From positions 1 to 38,016 of the forward strand of contig DBFBGQ010000072.1 in NCBI GenBank assembly GCA_048201975.1: 38,016 nucleotides of DNA. The letters run 5' to 3'. This DNA is from Egerieenecus sp048201975 (GTDB lineage Bacteria > Bacillota > Clostridia > Christensenellales > Aristaeellaceae). Below the pieces are notes generated by a model, which saw only the letters and a program-made list of their open reading frames with translations, did not search any database and was not told the origin of the DNA. Numbering within the stretch: position 1 is the stretch's first letter; each line of letters opens with the position of its first letter. The position numbers were made by a program, and so were the translations under genes. Of this stretch, positions 8,465 through 15,362 are shown piece after piece.

Positions 8465-9582
8465 TTTTCTCCACCCACACCGGCGGCGGCCATGATGCGG
8501 CAGCTCACGCCATTCAGCAGGCGCTGGAAGCCCGCGGCGTTGAAACGCGCATCATGGACTGCGTCGCCTTCGGGGGCGCATGGTTTTCCAGGGCGATTTC
8601 CGGGAGCTATGTGAAGCTGGTGCAGCATTATCCGGATGGCTTCGGTAAGATTTACCGTTTTAGCGAAGCTATCAGCACGCCCAGGCGGAAATCTCCCGTA
8701 TACATGATGAACAGCACGTACGCCTTCCGCATGGCCAAGGAGATCGCGGAATACGGCGCGGATATGATTATCTGCACGCACATGTTTGGCGGACACTCCG
8801 TGACCCATTTGCGCAGGCATGGGCATTACAAGGGCTATTTCGCCATGGTAATGACCGATTATACCCTGAGCCCCTTCATGGAGGACATTCAGCCCGATGT
8901 GCTGTGCGTCAGCCACCGGGCCATGATGCGGGAATGCCGGGAGAAGGGATTGCCGGAGGGTATCCTGATGCCCTTTGGCATTCCCGTGAGCCTCGCATGC
9001 AAGCCCTGTGAGAATCGGGCGGAGGCCAAGCGGAAGGTGGGCATTTCCCCGGAGACGCCCCATGTGCTGCTGGTGGGTGGTTCCATGGGCGCCGGAAATT
9101 TGCCGGGCGTGGTGACCAAGCTGCTGCCCTCTTTGCCGGCCGGCGCGCGCCTGACACTGGTCTGCGGCTCCAACGTCCAGGCGAAGGCCCAGGTAGAAAA
9201 AATGCTGGGGCATGAGCCGCGGGTGCGCGTCCTGGGGCGGGTGTCTCCCCTGTACGATCTGATGGCGTCCGCAGACGTGCTGATCACCAAATCCGGCGGT
9301 CTCACCACCACCGAAGCCATGACCATTGGCACGCCCATGGTGATCGTCCATCCCATTCGCGGCTGCGAGACGGCCAACGCGGCGTTTTTCGAGCGCACGG
9401 GTTTGGCGCTGTACGCCCGCTCCATGGATGAACTGACGGAGAAAACCGCGCGGCTGCTGGGCAGTCCGGAAGCCCGTGAGCGCATGATTGCCACCCAGCA
9501 CCGGGAAATCGATCCCCAATGCTGCGAGCATTTTGTGGACTATCTCATCGAAAAGACGCGGCAGCGCATGCAGGACGTATAG
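8452..9582 (+). CDS. MGDG synthase/UgtP-like glycosyltransferase (GT28-type)
   Basis: 376 residues. The N-terminus has the MGDG-synthase motif FSTHTGGGHDAAAHAI, followed by IICTHMFGG and MVMTDYTLSP. The C-terminal half has the GT-B nucleotide-sugar site: VLLVGGSMGAGN, then the donor-binding block DVLITKSGGLTTTEAM and GTPMVIVHPI. This matches enzymes that transfer glucose or galactose from UDP-sugars to diacylglycerol, making membrane glycolipids and often the anchor of lipoteichoic acid. It could instead act on another lipid acceptor. It overlaps the C_GCAxxG_C_C gene and is followed by a bidirectional terminator. Confidence 0.85.
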   Translation: MRALIFSTHTGGGHDAAAHAIQQALEARGVETRIMDCVAFGGAWFSRAISGSYVKLVQHYPDGFGKIYRFSEAISTPRRKSPVYMMNSTYAFRMAKEIAEYGADMIICTHMFGGHSVTHLRRHGHYKGYFAMVMTDYTLSPFMEDIQPDVLCVSHRAMMRECREKGLPEGILMPFGIPVSLACKPCENRAEAKRKVGISPETPHVLLVGGSMGAGNLPGVVTKLLPSLPAGARLTLVCGSNVQAKAQVEKMLGHEPRVRVLGRVSPLYDLMASADVLITKSGGLTTTEAMTIGTPMVIVHPIRGCETANAAFFERTGLALYARSMDELTEKTARLLGSPEARERMIATQHREIDPQCCEHFVDYLIEKTRQRMQDV

Positions 9583-9619
9583 CGGCCGGCCGTGAGAAGC
9601 CGCGGTGAAAGGAAATAAA

Positions 9620-9659
9620 AAACGGGAGGAACCGGCGCGTGAACCGGTTCCTCCCGTTT
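9620..9659. terminator. Bidirectional intrinsic terminator between convergent operons
   Basis: A perfect 16-bp inverted repeat (arms 9620-9635 and 9644-9659) with an 8-base loop, flanked by an A-tract on the left and a T-rich stretch on the right, so it can serve both directions. The yigZ stop codon (9658-9660) lies inside its right arm. Confidence 0.9.
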
Positions 9660-10305
9660 ATGTTTGCATGGCGTCCTCCTGCGACCAGGGATAGAATAGC
9701 TCCTCTTCAGGGAGCGCCTCCAGCTGCCCGTCGGTGAGCTGGGTCAGCTTTTCCAGCACCGCGGGTGCGTCGCCTTGTCGCATGAGCAGGGTGAATGTCA
9801 CGGCGGTGGTGAAATCGCTGCCCAACAGCTGCGCCGGGAGGCTTTTCAGGGCATGCCGCACGCGATCCCACTGGGGATAGGCGACTTCGCACAGATAGCG
9901 CGCGGAGGGCTCCATGGTCACCACTTCCGCCGCCTTTAGTGCGATGGCGCAACCCTGGGTATAGGCGCGCACCAGGCCTCCCGCGCCCAGCAGCACGCCG
10001 CCGAAATAGCGCGTTACCACCACGCACACGTTGACCACGCCCTGCGCCTTGAGCACCTCCATGATGGGCATCCCCGCGGTGCCTCCGGGTTCGCCGTCGT
10101 CGCTGTAGCGCATGATCCCCGCGTTCAGCCCGATGACGTAGGCGTAGCAGTGATGGGTGGCATCCTTGTATTGCTGGCGTACCTGCTGCAGGAAGGCCAA
10201 CGCCTCCTCCTCGGTGGCCGCGGGGGAGGCGTAGCCGATGAAGCGGCTCTTGTTGATGATCACCGTGTCACAAGCGGCCTGGCGAACGGTTTTGTAAGGC
10301 TTCAT
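9658..10305 (-). CDS. yigZ: YigZ/IMPACT family protein
   Basis: 215 residues. The N-terminal UPF0029/IMPACT domain shows SRFIGYASPA, DATHHCYAYVIG, YSDDGEPGGTAGMPI and VVTRYFGGVLLGAGGLVRAY, the diagnostic blocks of the family. The C-terminal part (about 135-205) fits the DUF1949 domain. The cellular role in bacteria is poorly defined; homologues relate to eukaryotic IMPACT, which affects translation-stress signalling. Its ATG overlaps the tyrS stop by four bases (ATGA), so it is the last gene of the T-box-controlled aminotransferase-tyrS operon. Confidence 0.92.
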   Translation of the reverse strand: MKPYKTVRQAACDTVIINKSRFIGYASPAATEEEALAFLQQVRQQYKDATHHCYAYVIGLNAGIMRYSDDGEPGGTAGMPIMEVLKAQGVVNVCVVVTRYFGGVLLGAGGLVRAYTQGCAIALKAAEVVTMEPSARYLCEVAYPQWDRVRHALKSLPAQLLGSDFTTAVTFTLLMRQGDAPAVLEKLTQLTDGQLEALPEEELFYPWSQEDAMQT

Positions 10306-11534
10306 GCCTTGAGCACCAGGCGGCAGAAGCCCTTCTTGCCCTTTTTGAGCATGGCGCCATCCCCAGCAAGCTGCTGGGCGGACACCTGCGCGTCAAAGCT
10401 CTCGACCTTTTCATCGCACAGGTATACGGCCCCCGCCTTGACCTGATTGCGGGCGTCGCTTTGGCTTTTGCACAGCCCGGAGCGCACCAGCATGGTGGTG
10501 ACGCGGGCGTCCTCGGCCAGCATTTCCGGGGTGAGCTCGCAGGTGGGGATGCTGCCGCCTGCGCCGCCGCCGGCAAACAGTGCCAGCGCCGCCTCGGCGG
10601 CCTTTTGCGCTTCGGCTTCCCCGTGGACCAGCTTGGTCACCTCAAAGGCCAGCACCTTCTTGGCTTCGTTGATTTCGCTGCCCTCCAGCGCGCCCAGCCG
10701 GCGCACCTCGTCCATGGGCAGGAAGGTCAGCAGGCCCAGGCACTTTTCCACATCCTTGTCGTCGACGTTCCGCCAGTACTGATAGAAATCGAAGGGGGAG
10801 GTCTTCTGGGGATCCAGCCACAGGGCGCCCTTTTCGGTTTTGCCCATCTTGCGGCCGTCGTGTGTCAGCAGCAGCTGGAAGGTGCAGGCAAAGGCGCTTT
10901 CATGCTCCTTGCGGCGGATCAGATCCGCGCCGCCCAGCATGTTGCTCCATTGATCGTTGCCGCCCATCTGCAGGCGGCAGCCGTAGCGGTGGAACAGCTC
11001 CAGGAAGTCGTAGCTCTGCATGAGCATATAGGTGAATTCCAGGAAGGAAAGCCCGTTATCCGTGGCCATGCGGGCCTTGTAGCACTCGGCGGTGAGCATT
11101 TTGTTTACGGAAAACAGCGCGCCGATATCCCGCATGAAGTCGATGAAGTTCAGGTGCCGCAGCCAGTCGGCGTTGTTGGCGATGATCGCCTTGCCATCGG
11201 AGAAGTCCAGGAAGCGGCTCATCTGCTGCTTGATGTGGGCCACGTTGCTGTCGATGGTTTCCACGGTCATCATCCGGCGCATGTCGGTCTTGCCGGAAGG
11301 ATCGCCGATCATGGCCGTGCCGCCGCCCATCAGCGCGATGGGCTTGTGCCCGGCCCGCTGCATGTGGGCCATGGCCATGATCGGAATGTAGTGGCCGATG
11401 TGCAGGGAATCCGCCGTGGGATCAAAGCCCACATAGAAGGTGGTGGGCTGTTCCAGCTGCTTGTAGAGTTCGTCCTCAAAGGTGGTCTGGGCGATGAAGC
11501 CGCGCTCCTTGAGAATGTCCAGAATATGTGGCAT
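10302..11534 (-). CDS. tyrS: Tyrosyl-tRNA synthetase
   Basis: 410 residues. A class I synthetase with the HIGH motif at residues 45-48 (ADSLHIGHY), the tyrosine-pocket blocks TAMIGDPSGKTD and QMGGNDQWSN, the KMSKS variant KMGKTEKG near 230, and a C-terminal S4-like RNA-binding domain (about 345-410). It charges tRNA-Tyr. The ATG at 11534 is preferred over an ATG 21 bases upstream because AAAAAGGAG sits correctly before it. The gene follows an aminotransferase by 30 bp, and both lie behind a Tyr-type T-box leader. Confidence 0.97.
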   Translation of the reverse strand: MPHILDILKERGFIAQTTFEDELYKQLEQPTTFYVGFDPTADSLHIGHYIPIMAMAHMQRAGHKPIALMGGGTAMIGDPSGKTDMRRMMTVETIDSNVAHIKQQMSRFLDFSDGKAIIANNADWLRHLNFIDFMRDIGALFSVNKMLTAECYKARMATDNGLSFLEFTYMLMQSYDFLELFHRYGCRLQMGGNDQWSNMLGGADLIRRKEHESAFACTFQLLLTHDGRKMGKTEKGALWLDPQKTSPFDFYQYWRNVDDKDVEKCLGLLTFLPMDEVRRLGALEGSEINEAKKVLAFEVTKLVHGEAEAQKAAEAALALFAGGGAGGSIPTCELTPEMLAEDARVTTMLVRSGLCKSQSDARNQVKAGAVYLCDEKVESFDAQVSAQQLAGDGAMLKKGKKGFCRLVLKA

Positions 11535-11564
11535 GGTGATCGCTCCTTTTTCCATGATGATGCT

Positions 11565-12749
11565 TCAGCTCTGGGCGATGACGTCGCGCAGAACGCTCAT
11601 ACCTGTTTGAATCTGTTCCACGGTGCTGTTGGAGAAGTTCAGGCGCAGGGTGTTGGCGTGACCGCCTTCGGCGAAGAAATGGGTGCCGGGGACATAGGCC
11701 ACGTGCCGGCGAACGCATTCGTTGAGCATGGCGGTGGCGTCCAATCCCTGGGGAAGCTCCACCCAGACGAACAGGCCGCCCTGGGGCCGGGTATAGGTAG
11801 TGCCCGCCGGGAAGGTTTCCAGCTGCTCCAGCATGGCCTGCAGCTGCACCGCATAGCTGTGGCAAATGGTCCGGATGTGCTCCGGCAGCAGATTCTCCCG
11901 AAGGAACTCCGCCACAATGGCCTGGTTCAGGTTTGCGGTATGCACGTCCGAGGATTGCTTGCCGATGGTGCACTTGCGGATGATGCGCGGATCTCCGGCC
12001 AGATAGCCCACCCGCAGGCCGGGGCTGATGATTTTGCTGAAGGAGCCCAGGAACATGACCCAGCCCTCCTGGTCGAAGGACTTGATGGCCGGCAGGGGAT
12101 CGCCCTGGTAGCGCAGGTCACGGTAGGGGTCGTCCTCCGCCACCACCACGCCGTATTTCGCGGCCAATTCGGCGATGGCCTTGCGCCGCTCCGTGGGCAG
12201 CGCCTTGCCTGTGGGGTTTTGGAAGGTGGGGATGACGTAGAGCAGCTTGGGGTGGTGCTCCCGCATGGCGCGCTCCAGATCCTCAATGACCAGACCCTGG
12301 TCGTCGCTCTCCACGGGCACGGGCCGGGCCTCAAAAAGCCGCATGCACTGGATGTTGCCCAGGAAGGAGGGATTCTCCACCAGGACGGTGTCGCCGGGGT
12401 TCAGCAGGGCCTTGCACAGCAGGTCCATGGCCTGGGTGGACCCTGTTACCGGCAGGATGCCGCCCTGGGGAATGTCCACGCCCAGGGCCGCCCGCAGATA
12501 GGGATAAAGGCACTCCAGCAGGGGGCCGTAGCCCTCCGTGGCGCCATACTGCAGGATGCCCTTGCCGTTTTCCTCCATGACCTTTCCGCACAGCCGGGCG
12601 ACGGTTTCGTCCGGAAGAGCGGAGCGGGCAGGGTTCCCGCCGGCGAAAGAGATCATTCCCGGTTGCGCGGTCAGCTTCAGGATTTCCCGAATGGCGCTGC
12701 CGCTGACGGCGTCAAAACGCCGGGCGAAGGTGAGCTTTTCCAGTTCCAT
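11565..12749 (-). CDS. PLP-dependent aminotransferase (class I/II), likely aromatic amino acid
   Basis: 394 residues of fold-type I PLP enzyme. Visible are the N-terminal ISFAGGNPARSALP, the GSTQAMDLL cofactor-binding loop, NPTGKALP, the EDDPYRDL block and the PLP lysine Lys239 in SFSKIISPGLRVGY, ending with the substrate Arg region LRLNFSN. This wording matches the 2-aminoadipate/aromatic (KAT/AAT-II) subgroup used by many anaerobes. The upstream tyrosine T-box and downstream tyrS point to tyrosine or another aromatic acid as a physiological substrate (inference). The ATG lies after AAAGGATG. Confidence 0.9.
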   Translation of the reverse strand: MELEKLTFARRFDAVSGSAIREILKLTAQPGMISFAGGNPARSALPDETVARLCGKVMEENGKGILQYGATEGYGPLLECLYPYLRAALGVDIPQGGILPVTGSTQAMDLLCKALLNPGDTVLVENPSFLGNIQCMRLFEARPVPVESDDQGLVIEDLERAMREHHPKLLYVIPTFQNPTGKALPTERRKAIAELAAKYGVVVAEDDPYRDLRYQGDPLPAIKSFDQEGWVMFLGSFSKIISPGLRVGYLAGDPRIIRKCTIGKQSSDVHTANLNQAIVAEFLRENLLPEHIRTICHSYAVQLQAMLEQLETFPAGTTYTRPQGGLFVWVELPQGLDATAMLNECVRRHVAYVPGTHFFAEGGHANTLRLNFSNSTVEQIQTGMSVLRDVIAQS

Positions 12750-12785
12750 GATGCATCATCCTTTCAGAGCATAGGCGGTCGGTAT

Positions 12786-13052
12786 AAAAAAATCCCCCAG
12801 GCGATGCCTGAGGAAGGTGAACAGCGTCACGGTACCACTTCCACTTTTGGGCGATAACGCCCCTCGTCAGGGAACGTAGGATTCCCTCAGCGCGGTAACC
12901 GGCGCACCGGATGCCGCCTACGCAACGCCTGCCGCGCCTTCAGCGGATGGCTCGGAGCCGTATGCGCAGCCCCGCCGTCGTTTCCTTGCACCGACCGGAA
13001 ACTCTCTGGGACGGGGAATGGGACCGCGCGCTTCTCTTCATCGCCGATTTTG
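12786..13052 (-). promoter_or_regulatory. T-box riboswitch leader, tyrosine type
   Basis: Read on the minus strand, the leader opens with GATGAAGAGAAG, then CAGAGAG and GGTCGG blocks typical of T-box stem I. A UAC codon at 12962-12960 (context GCATACGGC, with CCGAGCC just after) fits the specifier position for tyrosine. Next come a hairpin GAGGGAATCCTACGTTCCCT (stem III) and the T-box core GTGGTACCGTG (12838-12828), whose UGGU can pair with the ACCA end of tRNA-Tyr. The leader ends with an intrinsic terminator (CCTCAGGC-ATC-GCCTGGGG, then T7, 12817-12786). Uncharged tRNA-Tyr should stabilise the antiterminator and switch on the aminotransferase-tyrS-yigZ operon. The exact stem I fold was not computed. 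Confidence 0.88.
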
Positions 13053-13057
13053 AAACT

Positions 13058-13085
13058 ATTATATCCCATTTGACCGGTTTGTCAA
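13058..13085 (-). promoter_or_regulatory. Promoter of the T-box/aminotransferase-tyrS operon
   Basis: On the minus strand, -35 TTGACA (13085-13080) and -10 TATAAT (13063-13058) are both perfect consensus, with a 16-bp spacer. Transcription would start just before the T-box leader. Confidence 0.85.
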
Positions 13086-13154
13086 GGAGAAAAAAAGCAT
13101 GCGCCCTGGGCAGCGCGCGGAGACGAAGGAAGTGTGGGAAAAAGCAAAAAGGCA

Positions 13155-13183
13155 TTGCTAAAAATGGCTTTTTCTTGTATACT
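13155..13183 (+). promoter_or_regulatory. Promoter of the Asp23-fakA-recG operon
   Basis: -35 TTGCTA (13155-13160), 17-bp spacer, -10 TATACT (13178-13183). It is followed by a roughly 110-base GC-rich leader to the ATG at 13301, in which I recognise no named element. It is divergent from the T-box promoter. Confidence 0.7.
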
Positions 13184-13300
13184 AAATGATGACCGTGTGC
13201 GGACGGGCTTTTCACGTGCGCTTGTCCGCGCGCGACGCCTCTGCGTATGCCGCTTCCCCCGGGGACGGCAGCATTGGATAAAGGAGGTTGGGACTGCAAC

Positions 13301-13651
13301 ATGGAATGCAAGATCAAGACCGACATCGGCACCATCTATATCAGCGAGGACGTCATGCTCAAGGTTGTGGGGTACGCGGCGCTGGAGTGCTACGGCATCG
13401 TGGCCATGTCCAGCCGGCGGGCCAAGGACGGCCTGGTGGAATGGCTGGGCCGGGAAAACCTGAGCAAGGGCGTACAGATCCGCAGCGTCGGCGATATGCT
13501 GGATGTGGACCTTTTCATCATCGTGGAATACGGCATCTCCATCGCGGAGGTTTGCAAAACCATCGTGGAGACCGTCCGCTACAAGCTGGAGAGCATGACC
13601 GGCGTGAAGGTTCGCAAAGTGAATATTTCGGTGGAAGGGATCCGCGTTTGA
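13301..13651 (+). CDS. Asp23/Gls24 family envelope stress response protein (YloU-like)
   Basis: 116 residues. The sequence follows the Asp23/Gls24 pattern: IGTIYISEDVMLKVVGYAALECYGIVAM near the N-terminus, VDLFIIVEYGISIAEVCKTI in the middle and a C-terminal VKVRKVNISVEGIRV. Members with this length directly before a DAK2/FakA gene correspond to YloU. Family members are linked to envelope stress, but the specific role here is unknown. The ATG follows AAAGGAGG. It lies 33 bp before fakA, the usual conserved pairing in Bacillota. Confidence 0.93.
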   Translation: MECKIKTDIGTIYISEDVMLKVVGYAALECYGIVAMSSRRAKDGLVEWLGRENLSKGVQIRSVGDMLDVDLFIIVEYGISIAEVCKTIVETVRYKLESMTGVKVRKVNISVEGIRV

Positions 13652-13684
13652 TCCATCGCCCGATGTGAACGGAGGAAGAAACCC

Positions 13685-15358
13685 TTGATTCAATTCAAAA
13701 CGATTGACGGACTGCTGCTGCGCGACATGGTCATGGCGGGCGCGGCTTTGCTGGAAAAAAATCGGGAGACGGTGGACGCGCTGAACGTGTTCCCCGTGCC
13801 CGATGGCGATACGGGTACCAACATGTCCTTGACCATGAGCAGCGCCACCCGGGAAATCAACAGCAAGGAGTTCCTGCGGGCGGACGAGGCCGCCGCCGCA
13901 CTGGCCAAGGGCGCGCTCAAGGGCGCCCGGGGCAACTCCGGCGTCATCACCTCCCAGCTGTACCGCGGCTTTTCCCGCGCCCTGGACGGCATCGACAAGA
14001 TCACACCGATTCAGTTTGCCAAGGCGTTGAAAAACGGCGCGGATACCGCCTACAAGGCGGTGATGAAGCCCAAGGAAGGCACCATCCTCACGGTGGCCCG
14101 GGTGATTGCCGAGGACGCCATCAAGCAGGCCGAGGCCCATCCCGACGACTTTGACGGGCTGATGACCGTGATGCTGCGCACCGGCGAGGCTATCCTGAAG
14201 CAGACCCAGAATATGCTGCCTGCGCTGCAGCAGGCCGGCGTGGTGGATGCCGGCGGGCGGGGACTGCTGTACCTGTACACTGGTTATGCGGCGGTGCTCC
14301 GGGGCGAGGACATCAACGAAACCACCATCGCCGTCACCCATGAGGACGGCGAGCCCCGCTTCGAGGACGATCACAGCGCCATCGAAACCATCAACTTTGC
14401 CTACAGCACGGAGTTTACCATGCAGAACCTCCGGGAGGACTGCACGGAGGGCGAGGTGGATTCCTTCCGCCGCCGCCTGAACCGCATCGGCGACAGCGTG
14501 CTGGTGGTGGGGGAAATGACCGCGCAGATCAAGGTCCATGTGCATACCAACAACCCCGGCAAGGCCCTCGAGTATGGCCTGGAGTTGGGCGAGCTGGTGG
14601 ACCTTAAAATCGAAAACATTCTGGCGGAGCGCCGGGAGGCCGAGGCCGCCAAGGCGGCGGAGGAAGCGGCCAAGCATCCGCAAGCGGCGGAAACCCCGGA
14701 AAAGGAGTTCGGCATGGTGGCGGTCAGCATGGGGGAAGGCTTCTCCCAGATTTTCCGCGACCTGACGGTGGACCATATCGTCGAGGGCGGACAGACCATG
14801 AACCCCTCCATCGAGGATATCCTGGAGGCCATCAACCAGGTCAACGCTAAGTGCGTGTTCGTCTTCCCCAACAATGGCAACGTGGTGCTGGCCGCCCAGC
14901 AGGCTGCGGATCTCTCCGAAAAGGAAGTCTACGTGGTGCCCACCAAGAACGTGGCCATGGGTATTGCCGCGGCGGTGGCTTTCCAGCCCGAGATGAGCGG
15001 CGAGGAGAACGCTCAGCGCATGGAGGAGGCCGCCCAGCGGGTGAAGACCGGCATGGTGACCTACGCCGTGCGGGACAGCGAATGGAACGGCGTCCACATC
15101 AATGCCGGCGACATCATCGGCCTGCACAATGGCGCCATCGCGTATTCCGGCGCAAGCATCCCCGAGGTGGTGCGGGAGCTCATGAAGTCCGTAATTACCG
15201 AGGAGGACGAGCTGATTACCGTCTACTACGGCGCGGACGTGCAGGAAGCGGACGCCCAGGCCATCGCGGACGAGATCCAGGAAAACTACGAGAATTGCGA
15301 CGTGGAGTGCCACATGGGCGGGCAGCCGCTGTACTACTATCTGATTTCTGTGGAGTAA
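13685..15358 (+). CDS. fakA: Fatty acid kinase catalytic subunit FakA (DAK2 domain, YloV-like)
   Basis: 557 residues, as expected for FakA. The N-terminal DAK2 kinase domain has LNVFPVPDGDTGTNM (metal/ATP-binding aspartates), then KGARGNSGVITSQLYRG and the VDAGGRGLLYLYTGY loop. The middle and C-terminal domains include IKVHVHTNNPG and VFVFPNNGNV. FakA phosphorylates fatty acids bound to a separate FakB (DegV-type) protein, none of which is in this window. Translation starts at TTG (13685), supported by GGAGGAAG upstream and by the alignment of MIQFKTIDG with FakA N-termini. It is 4 bp from recG. Confidence 0.93.
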   Translation: MIQFKTIDGLLLRDMVMAGAALLEKNRETVDALNVFPVPDGDTGTNMSLTMSSATREINSKEFLRADEAAAALAKGALKGARGNSGVITSQLYRGFSRALDGIDKITPIQFAKALKNGADTAYKAVMKPKEGTILTVARVIAEDAIKQAEAHPDDFDGLMTVMLRTGEAILKQTQNMLPALQQAGVVDAGGRGLLYLYTGYAAVLRGEDINETTIAVTHEDGEPRFEDDHSAIETINFAYSTEFTMQNLREDCTEGEVDSFRRRLNRIGDSVLVVGEMTAQIKVHVHTNNPGKALEYGLELGELVDLKIENILAERREAEAAKAAEEAAKHPQAAETPEKEFGMVAVSMGEGFSQIFRDLTVDHIVEGGQTMNPSIEDILEAINQVNAKCVFVFPNNGNVVLAAQQAADLSEKEVYVVPTKNVAMGIAAAVAFQPEMSGEENAQRMEEAAQRVKTGMVTYAVRDSEWNGVHINAGDIIGLHNGAIAYSGASIPEVVRELMKSVITEEDELITVYYGADVQEADAQAIADEIQENYENCDVECHMGGQPLYYYLISVE

Positions 15359-15362
15359 CGCC

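Noticed and set aside
10461..12857. 798-codon open frame on the plus strand
   Set aside because: It is antisense to tyrS and the aminotransferase, both with complete catalytic motifs. Its composition (His/Gln/Gly-rich) is that of a high-GC shadow frame and it has no recognisable domain.
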